64,000 nucleotides of DNA from NCBI RefSeq assembly GCF_000262345.1, contig NZ_AJTQ01000370.1:18751-82750 (forward strand). The letters are read 5' to 3'. The notes under the pieces are model-generated. The model did no database searches and was not told the origin of the DNA. It saw nothing but the letters and a program-made list of their open reading frames with translations. Source of the DNA: Streptomyces xiaopingdaonensis (GTDB lineage Bacteria > Actinomycetota > Actinomycetes > Streptomycetales > Streptomycetaceae). Made by a program: the position numbers and the translations under genes. Positions 52,298 to 59,692 of the stretch are shown one piece after another (position 1 is the stretch's first letter; the number at the start of each line of letters is the position of its first letter).

Positions 52298-52336
52298 TCA
52301 GCGCGGCTGGCTAAGCAGAAGGCGTTCAGCACGCAT
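52298..52336 (-). CDS. leuS leader peptide MRAERLLLSQPR
   Basis: A 12-codon ORF with three consecutive leucine codons (CTT CTG CTT, 52321-52313). Its stop codon lies inside a predicted stem (GCCGCGC / GCGCGGC), 40 bases upstream of an intrinsic terminator and 109 bases ahead of the leuS ATG. Ribosome stalling at the Leu codons under low charged tRNA-Leu would alter leader folding. The layout is that of a classical attenuator, but I did not find a clear antiterminator pairing by eye. A TACCCT box ends six bases before the ATG. Confidence 0.72.
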   Translation of the reverse strand: MRAERLLLSQPR

Positions 52337-52342
52337 GGCGTC

Positions 52343-52348
52343 AGGGTA
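52343..52348 (-). promoter_or_regulatory. -10 box of leuS leader
   Basis: TACCCT on the minus strand, six bases upstream of the leader ATG, predicts transcription starting at or next to the ATG, i.e. a leaderless leader peptide. No clear -35 box is seen. Confidence 0.4.
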
Positions 52349-52445
52349 CCGCACGCCCTGAGGGCCCGTACCGGGCGTCCACATCGCGAGGAAGAGAGCG
52401 CAAAAAGGGCGGCCCGTGCTCGCGGGCCGCCCCTGTGCGGAACTG

Positions 52446-52518
<73 letters not shown>

Positions 52519-52651
52519 GCGTTCCTGCGACGAGTGCCGGGAACGGGTAGAAGCTTAACCGGTGACCAGCCCGAATGAGAAATCCGCTGCACCCGCTGCC
52601 GACACGGCTACCAACAGGCGGTCCCCGCACGGTCGTTGGCCGGTCGCCCGC

Positions 52652-53308
52652 TCAGTCGTCGTCGCCGAGGACCGGCTCCGGAAGGCTGCCCGCGTTGTGC
52701 TCCATGAGGCGCCATCCGCGTACGCCCTCGCCCAGCACCGACCAGCAGCAGTTGGAGAGGCCGCCGAGCGCCTCCCAGGTCCCGGGCGCGAGGCCCAGCA
52801 GCCGGCCGATCGTCGTCCGGATCGTGCCTCCGTGGCTGACCACCACCAACGTGCCCCCGGCCGGGAGCTTCTCCACGCTCCGCTCCACCACGGGCGCCGC
52901 ACGGTCCGCCACCTCGGCCTCCAGCTCACCGCCTCCGCGGCGGACCGGCTCGCCGCGCTTCCACGCCGTGTACTGCTCCGGGTAGCGCTCCAGGATCTCC
53001 TCGTGCGTCAGGCCCTGCCAGGACCCGGCGTACGTCTCGCGCAGCCCCTCGTCGTAGGTGACCTCCAGGCCCGTGAGCGCGGCGAGTTCGGCCGCCGTGG
53101 CCGCGGTGCGGCGCAGGTCGGAGGCGACGATCGCGTGCGGGCCGAGGCCCGCGAGAAGCCGGGCCGCCCGCCGGGCCTGCTGGATGCCGGCCTCGGTGAG
53201 TGCGATGTCCGTGGTGCCCTGGAAGCGGCGTTCGAGGTTCCACAGTGTCTGCCCGTGCCGCCAGAGGACGATCTTGCGTCCGCCGGGCCCGGCGCCCTGC
53301 GCGCTCAG
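52652..53308 (-). CDS. Histidine phosphatase (phosphoglycerate-mutase-like), CTG start
   Basis: 218 residues. IVLWRHGQTLWNLERRFQG contains the RHG catalytic His near the start, the DLRRTAATA segment follows, then YAGSWQGLTHEE and VVSHGGTIRTTIGRL with the second catalytic His. Cytoplasmic phosphatase of unknown substrate. No ATG, GTG or TTG exists in frame before residue 133. CTG 53308, whose TGA overlap with the rsfS stop reads CTGA, gives LSAQGAG..., aligning with the MSA-type start of relatives. So a CTG start coupled to rsfS is the best reading. Confidence 0.88.
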   Translation of the reverse strand: MSAQGAGPGGRKIVLWRHGQTLWNLERRFQGTTDIALTEAGIQQARRAARLLAGLGPHAIVASDLRRTAATAAELAALTGLEVTYDEGLRETYAGSWQGLTHEEILERYPEQYTAWKRGEPVRRGGGELEAEVADRAAPVVERSVEKLPAGGTLVVVSHGGTIRTTIGRLLGLAPGTWEALGGLSNCCWSVLGEGVRGWRLMEHNAGSLPEPVLGDDD

Positions 53309-53739
53309 CTCCGCTCCCCGTCGAGTGCACCGTCCTGGGACTGCCGGTGGCGCTCGCCCTCGCCCGCGGTCGCCTGCGCGTCGGCGGGGAGCTCCACCTG
53401 CGGGCAGTCCTTCCAGAGCCGCTCCAGCGCGTAGTAGACGCGCTCCTCGGAGTGCTGCACGTGCACCACGATGTCGACGAAGTCGAGCAGCACCCAGCGG
53501 CCGTCACGCTCGCCCTCGCGGCGGGCCGGGCGCGCGTCGCACTCCTCGCGCAGGCGCTCCTCGACCTCGTCGACGATGCCCTTGACCTGGCGGTCGTTGG
53601 GGGCCGAGGCGAGGAGGAAGGAGTCGGTGAGGGCGAGGACGTCGCTCACGTCGTAGGCGACGATGTCGTGGGCGAGCTTGTCGGCCGCCGCCTGGGCGGC
53701 GACGGTGGTCAGCTCGATGGCGCGGGGTGTGGCGGTCAC
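53305..53739 (-). CDS. rsfS: Ribosomal silencing factor RsfS
   Basis: 144 residues. DKLAHDIVAYDVSDVLALTDSFLLASAPNDRQVKGIVDEVEERL and WVLLDFVDIVVHVQHSEERVYYALERLW (each in short blocks) are full RsfS/Iojap signatures. It binds uL14 and blocks 50S-30S joining in poor growth. GTG 53739 gives a conserved length; the longer frame to 53826 is not needed. The stop overlaps the phosphatase start. In the LCP-nadD-rsfS group it is in the usual genomic place. Confidence 0.94.
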   Translation of the reverse strand: MTATPRAIELTTVAAQAAADKLAHDIVAYDVSDVLALTDSFLLASAPNDRQVKGIVDEVEERLREECDARPARREGERDGRWVLLDFVDIVVHVQHSEERVYYALERLWKDCPQVELPADAQATAGEGERHRQSQDGALDGERS

Positions 53740-53822
53740 AGGTGATGCTTTCGGCTCGATTGTCTGGATTCGGACACACGCAGGTTTCCAGGGTCTCACG
53801 CCGGTGAAGGGACCCGGCCGGC

Positions 53823-55427
53823 TCAACCCTTGTAGTCGGCGCCGAGCACGACGGAGACGTCCGCGTTGCCGGACACCTCACCCTTGCGGGCGGCGCTCTC
53901 CCGGAGCCCGAGGGTCTTCGCGACCTCGACGGCCTTGGCCTTGTCCCCCGCGTCCACATAGGTGACGGCCGAGCGGGCCCGGGCCGAGGCCGCGGCTCCG
54001 CCCTTCACCACGGTGTACCCGCTGTTGACGAGCGCGACCGAGGCGGCGTCGTCCCGTCCGCGTGCGCCCGTCGCGTTCTCGACGCCGACGCGCAGCACTC
54101 CGTCGGTGTCGGAGTTCTTCACGGTACCGCCGAGGATCTGCTTGACCATGCCCTCGCTCGTGGCCTGGCTCAGCGTCCCGTTGGCCCGCACCGGCAGGAC
54201 GCGGGTGTCGTAGGAGCCGTTCTTCGCCTGCTCGGCGAGCTTGGCGAGGGAGGCGCCCAACTGCTTCTCGCTCAGCGACGGGTCGGGGATCTGGCCGAGC
54301 GACTCGACGGTGCGGCCGGCCGCGGCCGGCTCGCTGGAGAGCTTGCGGAGCGAGGCGTGCAGCACCTGGCCGAAGCGGTTGAGCTGCTTGGCCTCCGCCT
54401 CGGCCGGTGCGCGGTGCGTGGCGTAGGCGACGGCTGCACGACCGTCGAGGTCGCGGTCGGCGCCGCTGCGGACGAGGGGGCTCTCGCCCTTCTTCTTCGC
54501 GGGGATCGTCGCGTCGGCGTCGATCGTGATGCCGCCGACGAGCTCGACGAGGTTCTCCAGGTACGGGGTGTCCAGCCGCCAGGTCCCCTTGATGTCGGCA
54601 CCGAGGAGCGTGCCGAGCGCGTCCCTCGTCGGGGAGGCGCCTTCGCCCTCGACGGCCTTGCCGAGGGTCGTCGTCGTGCCCTCCTCGGCCGTGACCGCGA
54701 GGGAGTTGGGGAGGAGGAGGGTTCTGCCCTTGCCCGCGCTCTCGTTGTCGACGAGGAGGGCCGTCGAGGTGTCTCCGCCGTCGGTCGAGCGCAGGTGGAC
54801 GACGATCACGTCGCGCCGCTGCTCGCCCGTGGCCGCGGCCTCCTCCTTCGACCCGTCGAGCCCGGGCAGCATCCCGGCGTACCAGAGGTAGCCGAGGCCG
54901 CCCGCCACGAGGACGACGGCGGCGACGACGAGCGCGACGATCCGGTTCCGCCCGCGGCGCTTCGCCTCCTCACGGCGCTCGGTGCGGCTCTCGCTGAACT
55001 TCAGCCAGTCGATGACGTCCTCGGACTCTTCGGCCGGCTCCTCGACGAAGGAGAACTGCTCCGTACGGTAGTCGGGCCCGGCGTCGGCGGCCGGGCCTTC
55101 CTGCGGCGGCTGTGCCTGGTGCGGGAGGGGCGGCTGCTGCGGCGCGTACGGATCGGGCTGCTGCTGCGGCGAGTCGGGGGAGTAGGCGTACGGGTCGTAC
55201 CCGGCCTGCTCCCCCGCGTACGGCCGGCCGTGCCCCTGGGGCTGCTGCGCGTAGGGGTCGGCGTAGGAGTCGTACGACGGATAGCCGGGATGCTGCGCCG
55301 AGGGGTCGTAGCCCTGGTACGTCTGCTGGGACTGGGGCGCGCTCGCGTAGATGGGGCGGCCGTACTCGTCGTAGCCGAGGATCTCCGGCTGCCGACCGTA
55401 CGGGTCGTACCCGTAGCCGTCGCTCAC
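53823..55427 (-). CDS. LCP-like membrane protein with LytR C-terminal domain
   Basis: 534 residues. The first ~150 are a Tyr/Gln/Pro/Gly/Asp-rich cytoplasmic tail, then a membrane segment (IVALVVAAVVLVAGGLGYLWYAG), an LCP-like extracellular domain (DVIVVHLRSTDG..., VELVGGITIDADA, GRAAVAYATHR, LNRFGQVLHASLRKL) and a LytR_C domain (VLRVGVENATGARGRDDAASVALVNSGYTV in short blocks). LCP enzymes attach glycopolymers to peptidoglycan. The usual SIPRD motif reads LLPNS and the R..RxQQ region is altered, so activity may differ. It corresponds by position to the Streptomyces protein linked to spore-wall glycopolymer (PdtA). GTG 55427 overlaps the nadD stop. Confidence 0.85.
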   Translation of the reverse strand: MSDGYGYDPYGRQPEILGYDEYGRPIYASAPQSQQTYQGYDPSAQHPGYPSYDSYADPYAQQPQGHGRPYAGEQAGYDPYAYSPDSPQQQPDPYAPQQPPLPHQAQPPQEGPAADAGPDYRTEQFSFVEEPAEESEDVIDWLKFSESRTERREEAKRRGRNRIVALVVAAVVLVAGGLGYLWYAGMLPGLDGSKEEAAATGEQRRDVIVVHLRSTDGGDTSTALLVDNESAGKGRTLLLPNSLAVTAEEGTTTTLGKAVEGEGASPTRDALGTLLGADIKGTWRLDTPYLENLVELVGGITIDADATIPAKKKGESPLVRSGADRDLDGRAAVAYATHRAPAEAEAKQLNRFGQVLHASLRKLSSEPAAAGRTVESLGQIPDPSLSEKQLGASLAKLAEQAKNGSYDTRVLPVRANGTLSQATSEGMVKQILGGTVKNSDTDGVLRVGVENATGARGRDDAASVALVNSGYTVVKGGAAASARARSAVTYVDAGDKAKAVEVAKTLGLRESAARKGEVSGNADVSVVLGADYKG

Positions 55428-56080
55428 TCCTGCGCTCCCCCCGACTCCTCGTCCTCGACCGTCTCGACGACCTCGCGGTACAGCCCGCGTTTCATGATGT
55501 ACCGCACGATGCCGTCGGGCACGAGGTACCAGATGGGGTCGCCCCGCTCGACTCTGGCGCGGCAGTCCGTCGACGAGATCGCGAGCGCCGGCACCTCCAC
55601 GAGGGAGACGCCGCCGTGCGGCAGCCCCGGGTCGGTGAGCGCGTGCCCCGGACGGGTGACCCCGATGAAGTGGGCGAGAGAGAAGAGCTCCTCGGTGTTC
55701 CGCCAACTGAGGATCTGTGAAAGGGCGTCGGCGCCGGTGATGAAGAACAGGTCGGTGTCGGGATCGAGCTCCCGCAGCTCCCTGAGCGTGTCTATCGTGT
55801 ACGTCCGGCCGCCGCGGTCGATGTCGATCCGGCTCACCGAGAACTGCGGGTTGCCGACGGTGGCGATGACCGTCATCAGGTAGCGGTCCTCGGCGGGCGA
55901 GACCCGCTTGTGGGTCTTCTGCCACGGCATGCCCGCCGGGACGAAGACGACCTCATCGAGGTGGAAGCGGGCTGCCACCTCACTCGCTGCGACGAGGTGC
56001 CCGTGGTGGATGGGGTCGAAGGTCCCGCCCATCACACCGAGCCGCCGCTTCGCGGTCCCGGGCACTATGTGCTCTCCCAT
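55424..56080 (-). CDS. nadD: Nicotinate-nucleotide adenylyltransferase
   Basis: 218 residues. RLGVMGGTFDPIHHGHLVAASE contains the (T/H)xGH nucleotidyltransferase motif; WRNTEELFSLAHFIGVTRPG and VPALAISSTDCRARVERGDPIWYLVPDGIVRYI (in short blocks) include the ISSTxxR motif. It makes deamido-NAD from nicotinate mononucleotide. It is followed by the LCP gene with a 4-base overlap. Confidence 0.95.
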   Translation of the reverse strand: MGEHIVPGTAKRRLGVMGGTFDPIHHGHLVAASEVAARFHLDEVVFVPAGMPWQKTHKRVSPAEDRYLMTVIATVGNPQFSVSRIDIDRGGRTYTIDTLRELRELDPDTDLFFITGADALSQILSWRNTEELFSLAHFIGVTRPGHALTDPGLPHGGVSLVEVPALAISSTDCRARVERGDPIWYLVPDGIVRYIMKRGLYREVVETVEDEESGGAQE

Positions 56081-56175
56081 GCGTGCCGACCCTATCCTGT
56101 CTTCGGTCAGCGCGGCCCTCCCTCACAGCACGGCCGCACGGCCGGGCGACCGGCCCGGCAGGACGGTCCGGGGGC

Positions 56176-56337
56176 TCAGCGGTCCCGGTTGAAGCGCGTG
56201 GTGATCCACAGCAGCAGGAGCAGCGCGAACAGGGCGCCGAAACCGGTGAGAAGCGGGTTGAGGCTCTCGTGCTCACCGCCGTGCCCCTCGGAGGCGAGCA
56301 CGGTGAGGGCGTCGTGTGCGGTGCTGGGCAGAGTCAT
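56176..56337 (-). CDS. 53-residue single-pass membrane protein
   Basis: The ORF has ATG start, 53 codons and TGA. Residues 1-25 are hydrophilic and His/Gly/Glu-rich; residues 28-46 form one membrane segment (LLTGFGALFALLLLLWITT) followed by a positive end RFNRDR. Similar short proteins with a TTRFNRDR-type end sit beside nadD in Streptomyces. Function unknown; the charged tail predicts cytoplasmic C-terminus. It lies 95 bases upstream of nadD on the same strand. Confidence 0.7.
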   Translation of the reverse strand: MTLPSTAHDALTVLASEGHGGEHESLNPLLTGFGALFALLLLLWITTRFNRDR

Positions 56338-56595
56338 CGTCGCGGACCCATCCAAGTCTCGTAGGGGCGTGCGCAGGTCGTACGGCAGCGCGGCCGGTTA
56401 CGACCGCGCAGGCTCATGGTAAGCGTGGCCCCTCGGCCGGCTCACGCCGACTCAGTTCATCGGGCCGGAGGGCGGGGCGGCGGGAACGCCCGTACCGCCG
56501 CGGCCGTTGTGCGAAGACGGCCGGGAAGGTGCAACTCCTCGGCACAGCAGGGCGTCTGCACCTAACGTGGACGGCCGACGCGGAGGGGACATCAC

Positions 56596-57699
56596 ATGAC
56601 GCAGCACAGCGACAGCACGCCTGGCGGAGGTTCCGAGGAGAATCCCGAGCGCCTCCCCGGCCGGGAGCGCCGGAGGTTCCCCGGCATCTCCTCGCGTGCG
56701 TACGAGCACCCGGCGGACCGCTCGGCGCTCGTGGCGCTCCGGAAGCTCACGGGGTTCGACTCCGTCTTCAAGTCGCTGAGCGGCCTGCTGCCCGAGCGCA
56801 GCATGCGCCTGCTCTACCTCTCGGACTCGGTCCGCGTCTCGCCCGAGCAGTTCGCGCACCTCGACGTCATGCTCAGGGACGCCTGCTACATCCTGGACCT
56901 TGAGAAGGCCCCCGCGATGTACGTCACCCAGGACCCGAAGCCCAACGCCATGTGCGTCGGGATGGACGAGCCGGTGATCGTGCTCACCACCGGGCTCGTC
57001 GAGCTCCTCGACGAGGAGGAGATGCGCGCCGTCGTGGGCCACGAGGTGGGGCACGCCCTCTCGGGCCACGCGGTCTACCGCACGATACTTCTCTTCCTCA
57101 CCAGCTTCGCGCTCAAGATCGCCTGGATCCCGCTGGGCAACGTGGCCGTGATGGCGATCGTCACGGCGCTGCGCGAGTGGTTCCGCAAGTCGGAGCTGTC
57201 GGCCGACCGCGCCGGACTCCTCGTGGGGCAGGACCTCGACGCCTCGATGCGCGGCCTGATGAAGCTCGCGGGCGGCAACCACCTGCACCGGATGAACGTC
57301 GACGCGTTCCTCGCCCAGGCCGACGAGTACGAGGCCGGCGGCGATGTGCGGGACTCCGTCCTCAAGGTCCTCAACGTGCTGCCGCGCAGCCACCCCTTCA
57401 CCACCGTGCGCGCCGCCGAGCTGCGGAAGTGGGCCAAGAGCCGGGACTACCAGCGGCTCATGGACGGCCACTACGACCGCCGCGCCGACGACGCGGAGGC
57501 CTCCTTCTCCGACTCCTTCCGCCAGAGCGCGGAGCACTACTCCGAGACGGTGCGGAACAGCAAGGACCCGCTGCTGGGCCTCGTGAAGGACATCGCGGGC
57601 GGCGCCGGCGACCTCGGCGGCAAGCTCCGCGACACCTTCACGGGGCGGGGCGGCGGCAAGGGCGAGGCGGACGGCGGCACTACGGGGAAGGGTTCCTAG
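56596..57699 (+). CDS. M48 family metalloprotease
   Basis: 367 residues. VVGHEVGHALSGHAVY is the HExxH zinc motif; the third ligand Glu is in SELSADRAGLLVGQD. A hydrophobic region (TILLFLTSFALKIAWIPLGNVAVMAIVTAL) just after it suggests membrane association. A Gly-rich tail ends the protein. Members related to HtpX/Ste24 cut membrane or misfolded proteins. Its 3' end overlaps the next gene on the opposite strand by 20 bases. Confidence 0.9.
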   Translation: MTQHSDSTPGGGSEENPERLPGRERRRFPGISSRAYEHPADRSALVALRKLTGFDSVFKSLSGLLPERSMRLLYLSDSVRVSPEQFAHLDVMLRDACYILDLEKAPAMYVTQDPKPNAMCVGMDEPVIVLTTGLVELLDEEEMRAVVGHEVGHALSGHAVYRTILLFLTSFALKIAWIPLGNVAVMAIVTALREWFRKSELSADRAGLLVGQDLDASMRGLMKLAGGNHLHRMNVDAFLAQADEYEAGGDVRDSVLKVLNVLPRSHPFTTVRAAELRKWAKSRDYQRLMDGHYDRRADDAEASFSDSFRQSAEHYSETVRNSKDPLLGLVKDIAGGAGDLGGKLRDTFTGRGGGKGEADGGTTGKGS

Positions 57700-58780
57700 G
57701 GCTCGGCTGGGCGTTGGCCGCGAGCGCTCCGCACGTAGGGACGGCCGAGCGTCCGTCGGCGTACGGGTTGGTCCCCGCGGGGCCGTCCTCCTTCGCCTTC
57801 TCGCCGGCGAGGAGCGGGACGAGGGTGTCGGAGGGGTCGGCGGAGCACGGCAGCGGGCCCGCGCGCATCGAGACCTGGCGCACGCTGAGTTGGTGGTCCC
57901 GGAGATCCTCGCGGGTGAAGTGGAAGCGGACCTCGCGGCGCACGGTGAAGAGCGACGCCGCCTCCTCCGCACCGTCGCCGGCGGGGCGTACGGCGTAGGC
58001 GAAGACGTGGTCTGCGGTGACCTCCAGCGCGGCGGGACCCGCCTCCTTCACGTCGAGCGTGCCGTCGACCCGTACCCGGGGATCGGCGAGGGCGGTCTTC
58101 TCCGGGTCGAACCGGACCATCCAGCCGGTGGCCGCGTAGCTGCCGTCGTTGCGGGGGCTCTCCAGGCTCTCGTCGAACTGCCGCTGCTGGCCCGGGTCGA
58201 GGAGCAGCCGCACGGGGCGGGCCGCGCCTCCCGTGAGGACCTCCGGGTCGAGGGAGCTCTCGACGACGTAGTCCTTGGCGCTGGTGAGCGCCGTGAGGAC
58301 CTCGCTCTCCGAGAAGTGCTCGCTGCGCCGGGCCGGCGGCAGCGTCACGCCGTCGGCGCCCGAGCGGAACTCGGCGGCGGGGCTGTTCGCGAAGAGGTCC
58401 TCGGCCTCGGCCCCCGGGACCGCGTCGCGGGGCGCGAGCGGCAGCAGCGAGATACGCATCGGCTCGGCCGCCGGCTGCGGGGGCGAGTGGTACGGGTTGC
58501 GGATGCCCATGTAGATGGCGGTGCCGAAGGCCATCGCGATGAGCAGGCAGAGCAGGACGCCCTGCTTGGAGAAGGTGAGCCCCGTCTTCCGCTCAGCGGC
58601 CGGACGGCTGCGCACCGCTGCGTGCGAGTCGTCGGCGATCCGCTCCTGTGCGGAGTACTCCTGGAGCCGTGCAGCCTGCACGAACGACTCGTCGAAGACG
58701 AGCGCTCCGTACTCTTCGTCACCGCCTGTGGGGCCCCCGCTCTCCGGCGCCCCATCGGGCGGATCTTCGCGCCCGGACAT
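57680..58780 (-). CDS. Membrane protein with VFDESFV motif (SCO2583-like)
   Basis: 366 residues. The N-terminal cytoplasmic part contains EEYGALVFDESFVQAARLQEYSAQER, then a membrane segment (LLCLLIAMAFGTAIYMGI at about residues 90-110) and an extracellular domain of ~250 residues without recognised enzyme motif (a repeated acidic, beta-rich pattern, ending PTCGALAANAQ). ATG 58780 has GGACATA-type upstream sequence; the frame extends but is not conserved. Position between M48 and the next related gene matches SCO2583 in S. coelicolor. Function unknown, possibly envelope-related. Confidence 0.8.
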   Translation of the reverse strand: MSGREDPPDGAPESGGPTGGDEEYGALVFDESFVQAARLQEYSAQERIADDSHAAVRSRPAAERKTGLTFSKQGVLLCLLIAMAFGTAIYMGIRNPYHSPPQPAAEPMRISLLPLAPRDAVPGAEAEDLFANSPAAEFRSGADGVTLPPARRSEHFSESEVLTALTSAKDYVVESSLDPEVLTGGAARPVRLLLDPGQQRQFDESLESPRNDGSYAATGWMVRFDPEKTALADPRVRVDGTLDVKEAGPAALEVTADHVFAYAVRPAGDGAEEAASLFTVRREVRFHFTREDLRDHQLSVRQVSMRAGPLPCSADPSDTLVPLLAGEKAKEDGPAGTNPYADGRSAVPTCGALAANAQPSPRNPSP

Positions 58781-58973
58781 AAGAACAGAGTAGGTCCGGT
58801 GCACGCGTCGTGACCGGCCGGCTGTGGACAACTTGCGGAAATCACGGATCTTTTCGGTACCGGACGTGGCGAGCCGCACCTTTCCCGCAGGCGGCAAGGG
58901 GCGTACGACCGGGGCGGAGTGCGAGGGTCCGCTCCGACGCGGGGACCGCGAGGAGCGGATTCACCGATTCGCG

Positions 58974-59642
58974 CTATCCGTGTCCTGGCTCCGCCGTGGC
59001 CGGCGCCTCCTCGGGCCGGGTCGAGTGGAGGTTGCCCGGCAGGTCCTCGGAGGACTCGATGTCGGCTGTCGCGGGCGGGGGTTCGGGGTCGTCGCGCTGG
59101 GCGGCGGCGCCCCGGTAGACGGCACTGAACGCCAGGGCGACCACGCCGATGCCCATCACGACGGCCAGCACCCACGCCACGGGGCGCTGCCAGCGGCCGT
59201 GACCGCGGTACGGGCGGGCCGACGCCGGTGGGCCGGAGGCGGACGGGCGGCCGTAGCCGTAGTCGGCGCCGTGCTCGTACGCCTCCAGGTCCGGCGGGAG
59301 GCCGGAGCGCAGGTCCGGGTGGAAGCCGGGGCCGAAGTTCTCCGGGCGCGCGAAGCGGACTTGGCGCTCTGCCTCCGGGTCGGGCTCCTCGCCGTCGGCC
59401 AGGGCGTCGTAGTCGTCGTAACCCGGGGGGTCCTCCCACGGATAGCGGGGCTCCTCCGGGTCCTGGTGCGGCTGCGCCGAGGTGAGCATGCGCTCGGCGG
59501 CCGTCGGCTCGTGGACCTCGGCGGCACGCACGAAGTCCTCGTCGAAGACCACGGTGGCGAACTCTTCGTCCGCATTCCCGTGGTGGCGGTACTCGGGCTC
59601 CTCGCCGTCCGGGAACGGCCTGCCCCCCACGTCGTCCGGCAC
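58974..59642 (-). CDS. Membrane protein with VFDEDFV motif (SCO2584-like)
   Basis: 222 residues. It begins MPDDVGGRPFPDGEEPEYRH, includes EEFATVVFDEDFVRAAEVHEPTAAER, which matches the corresponding part of its neighbour, then an acidic, Pro/Tyr-rich linker, one membrane segment (PVAWVLAVVMGIGVVALAF around residue 155-175) and a short outside tail. The S. coelicolor gene at this position (SCO2584, just before proA) has been linked to the spore-wall synthesising complex. GTG 59642 is the start. Confidence 0.78.
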   Translation of the reverse strand: MPDDVGGRPFPDGEEPEYRHHGNADEEFATVVFDEDFVRAAEVHEPTAAERMLTSAQPHQDPEEPRYPWEDPPGYDDYDALADGEEPDPEAERQVRFARPENFGPGFHPDLRSGLPPDLEAYEHGADYGYGRPSASGPPASARPYRGHGRWQRPVAWVLAVVMGIGVVALAFSAVYRGAAAQRDDPEPPPATADIESSEDLPGNLHSTRPEEAPATAEPGHG

Positions 59643-59692
59643 GGGATCCAGCGTAGACCTATACGGTCAATTTGGGCAGTGAGCGCAGGAAT

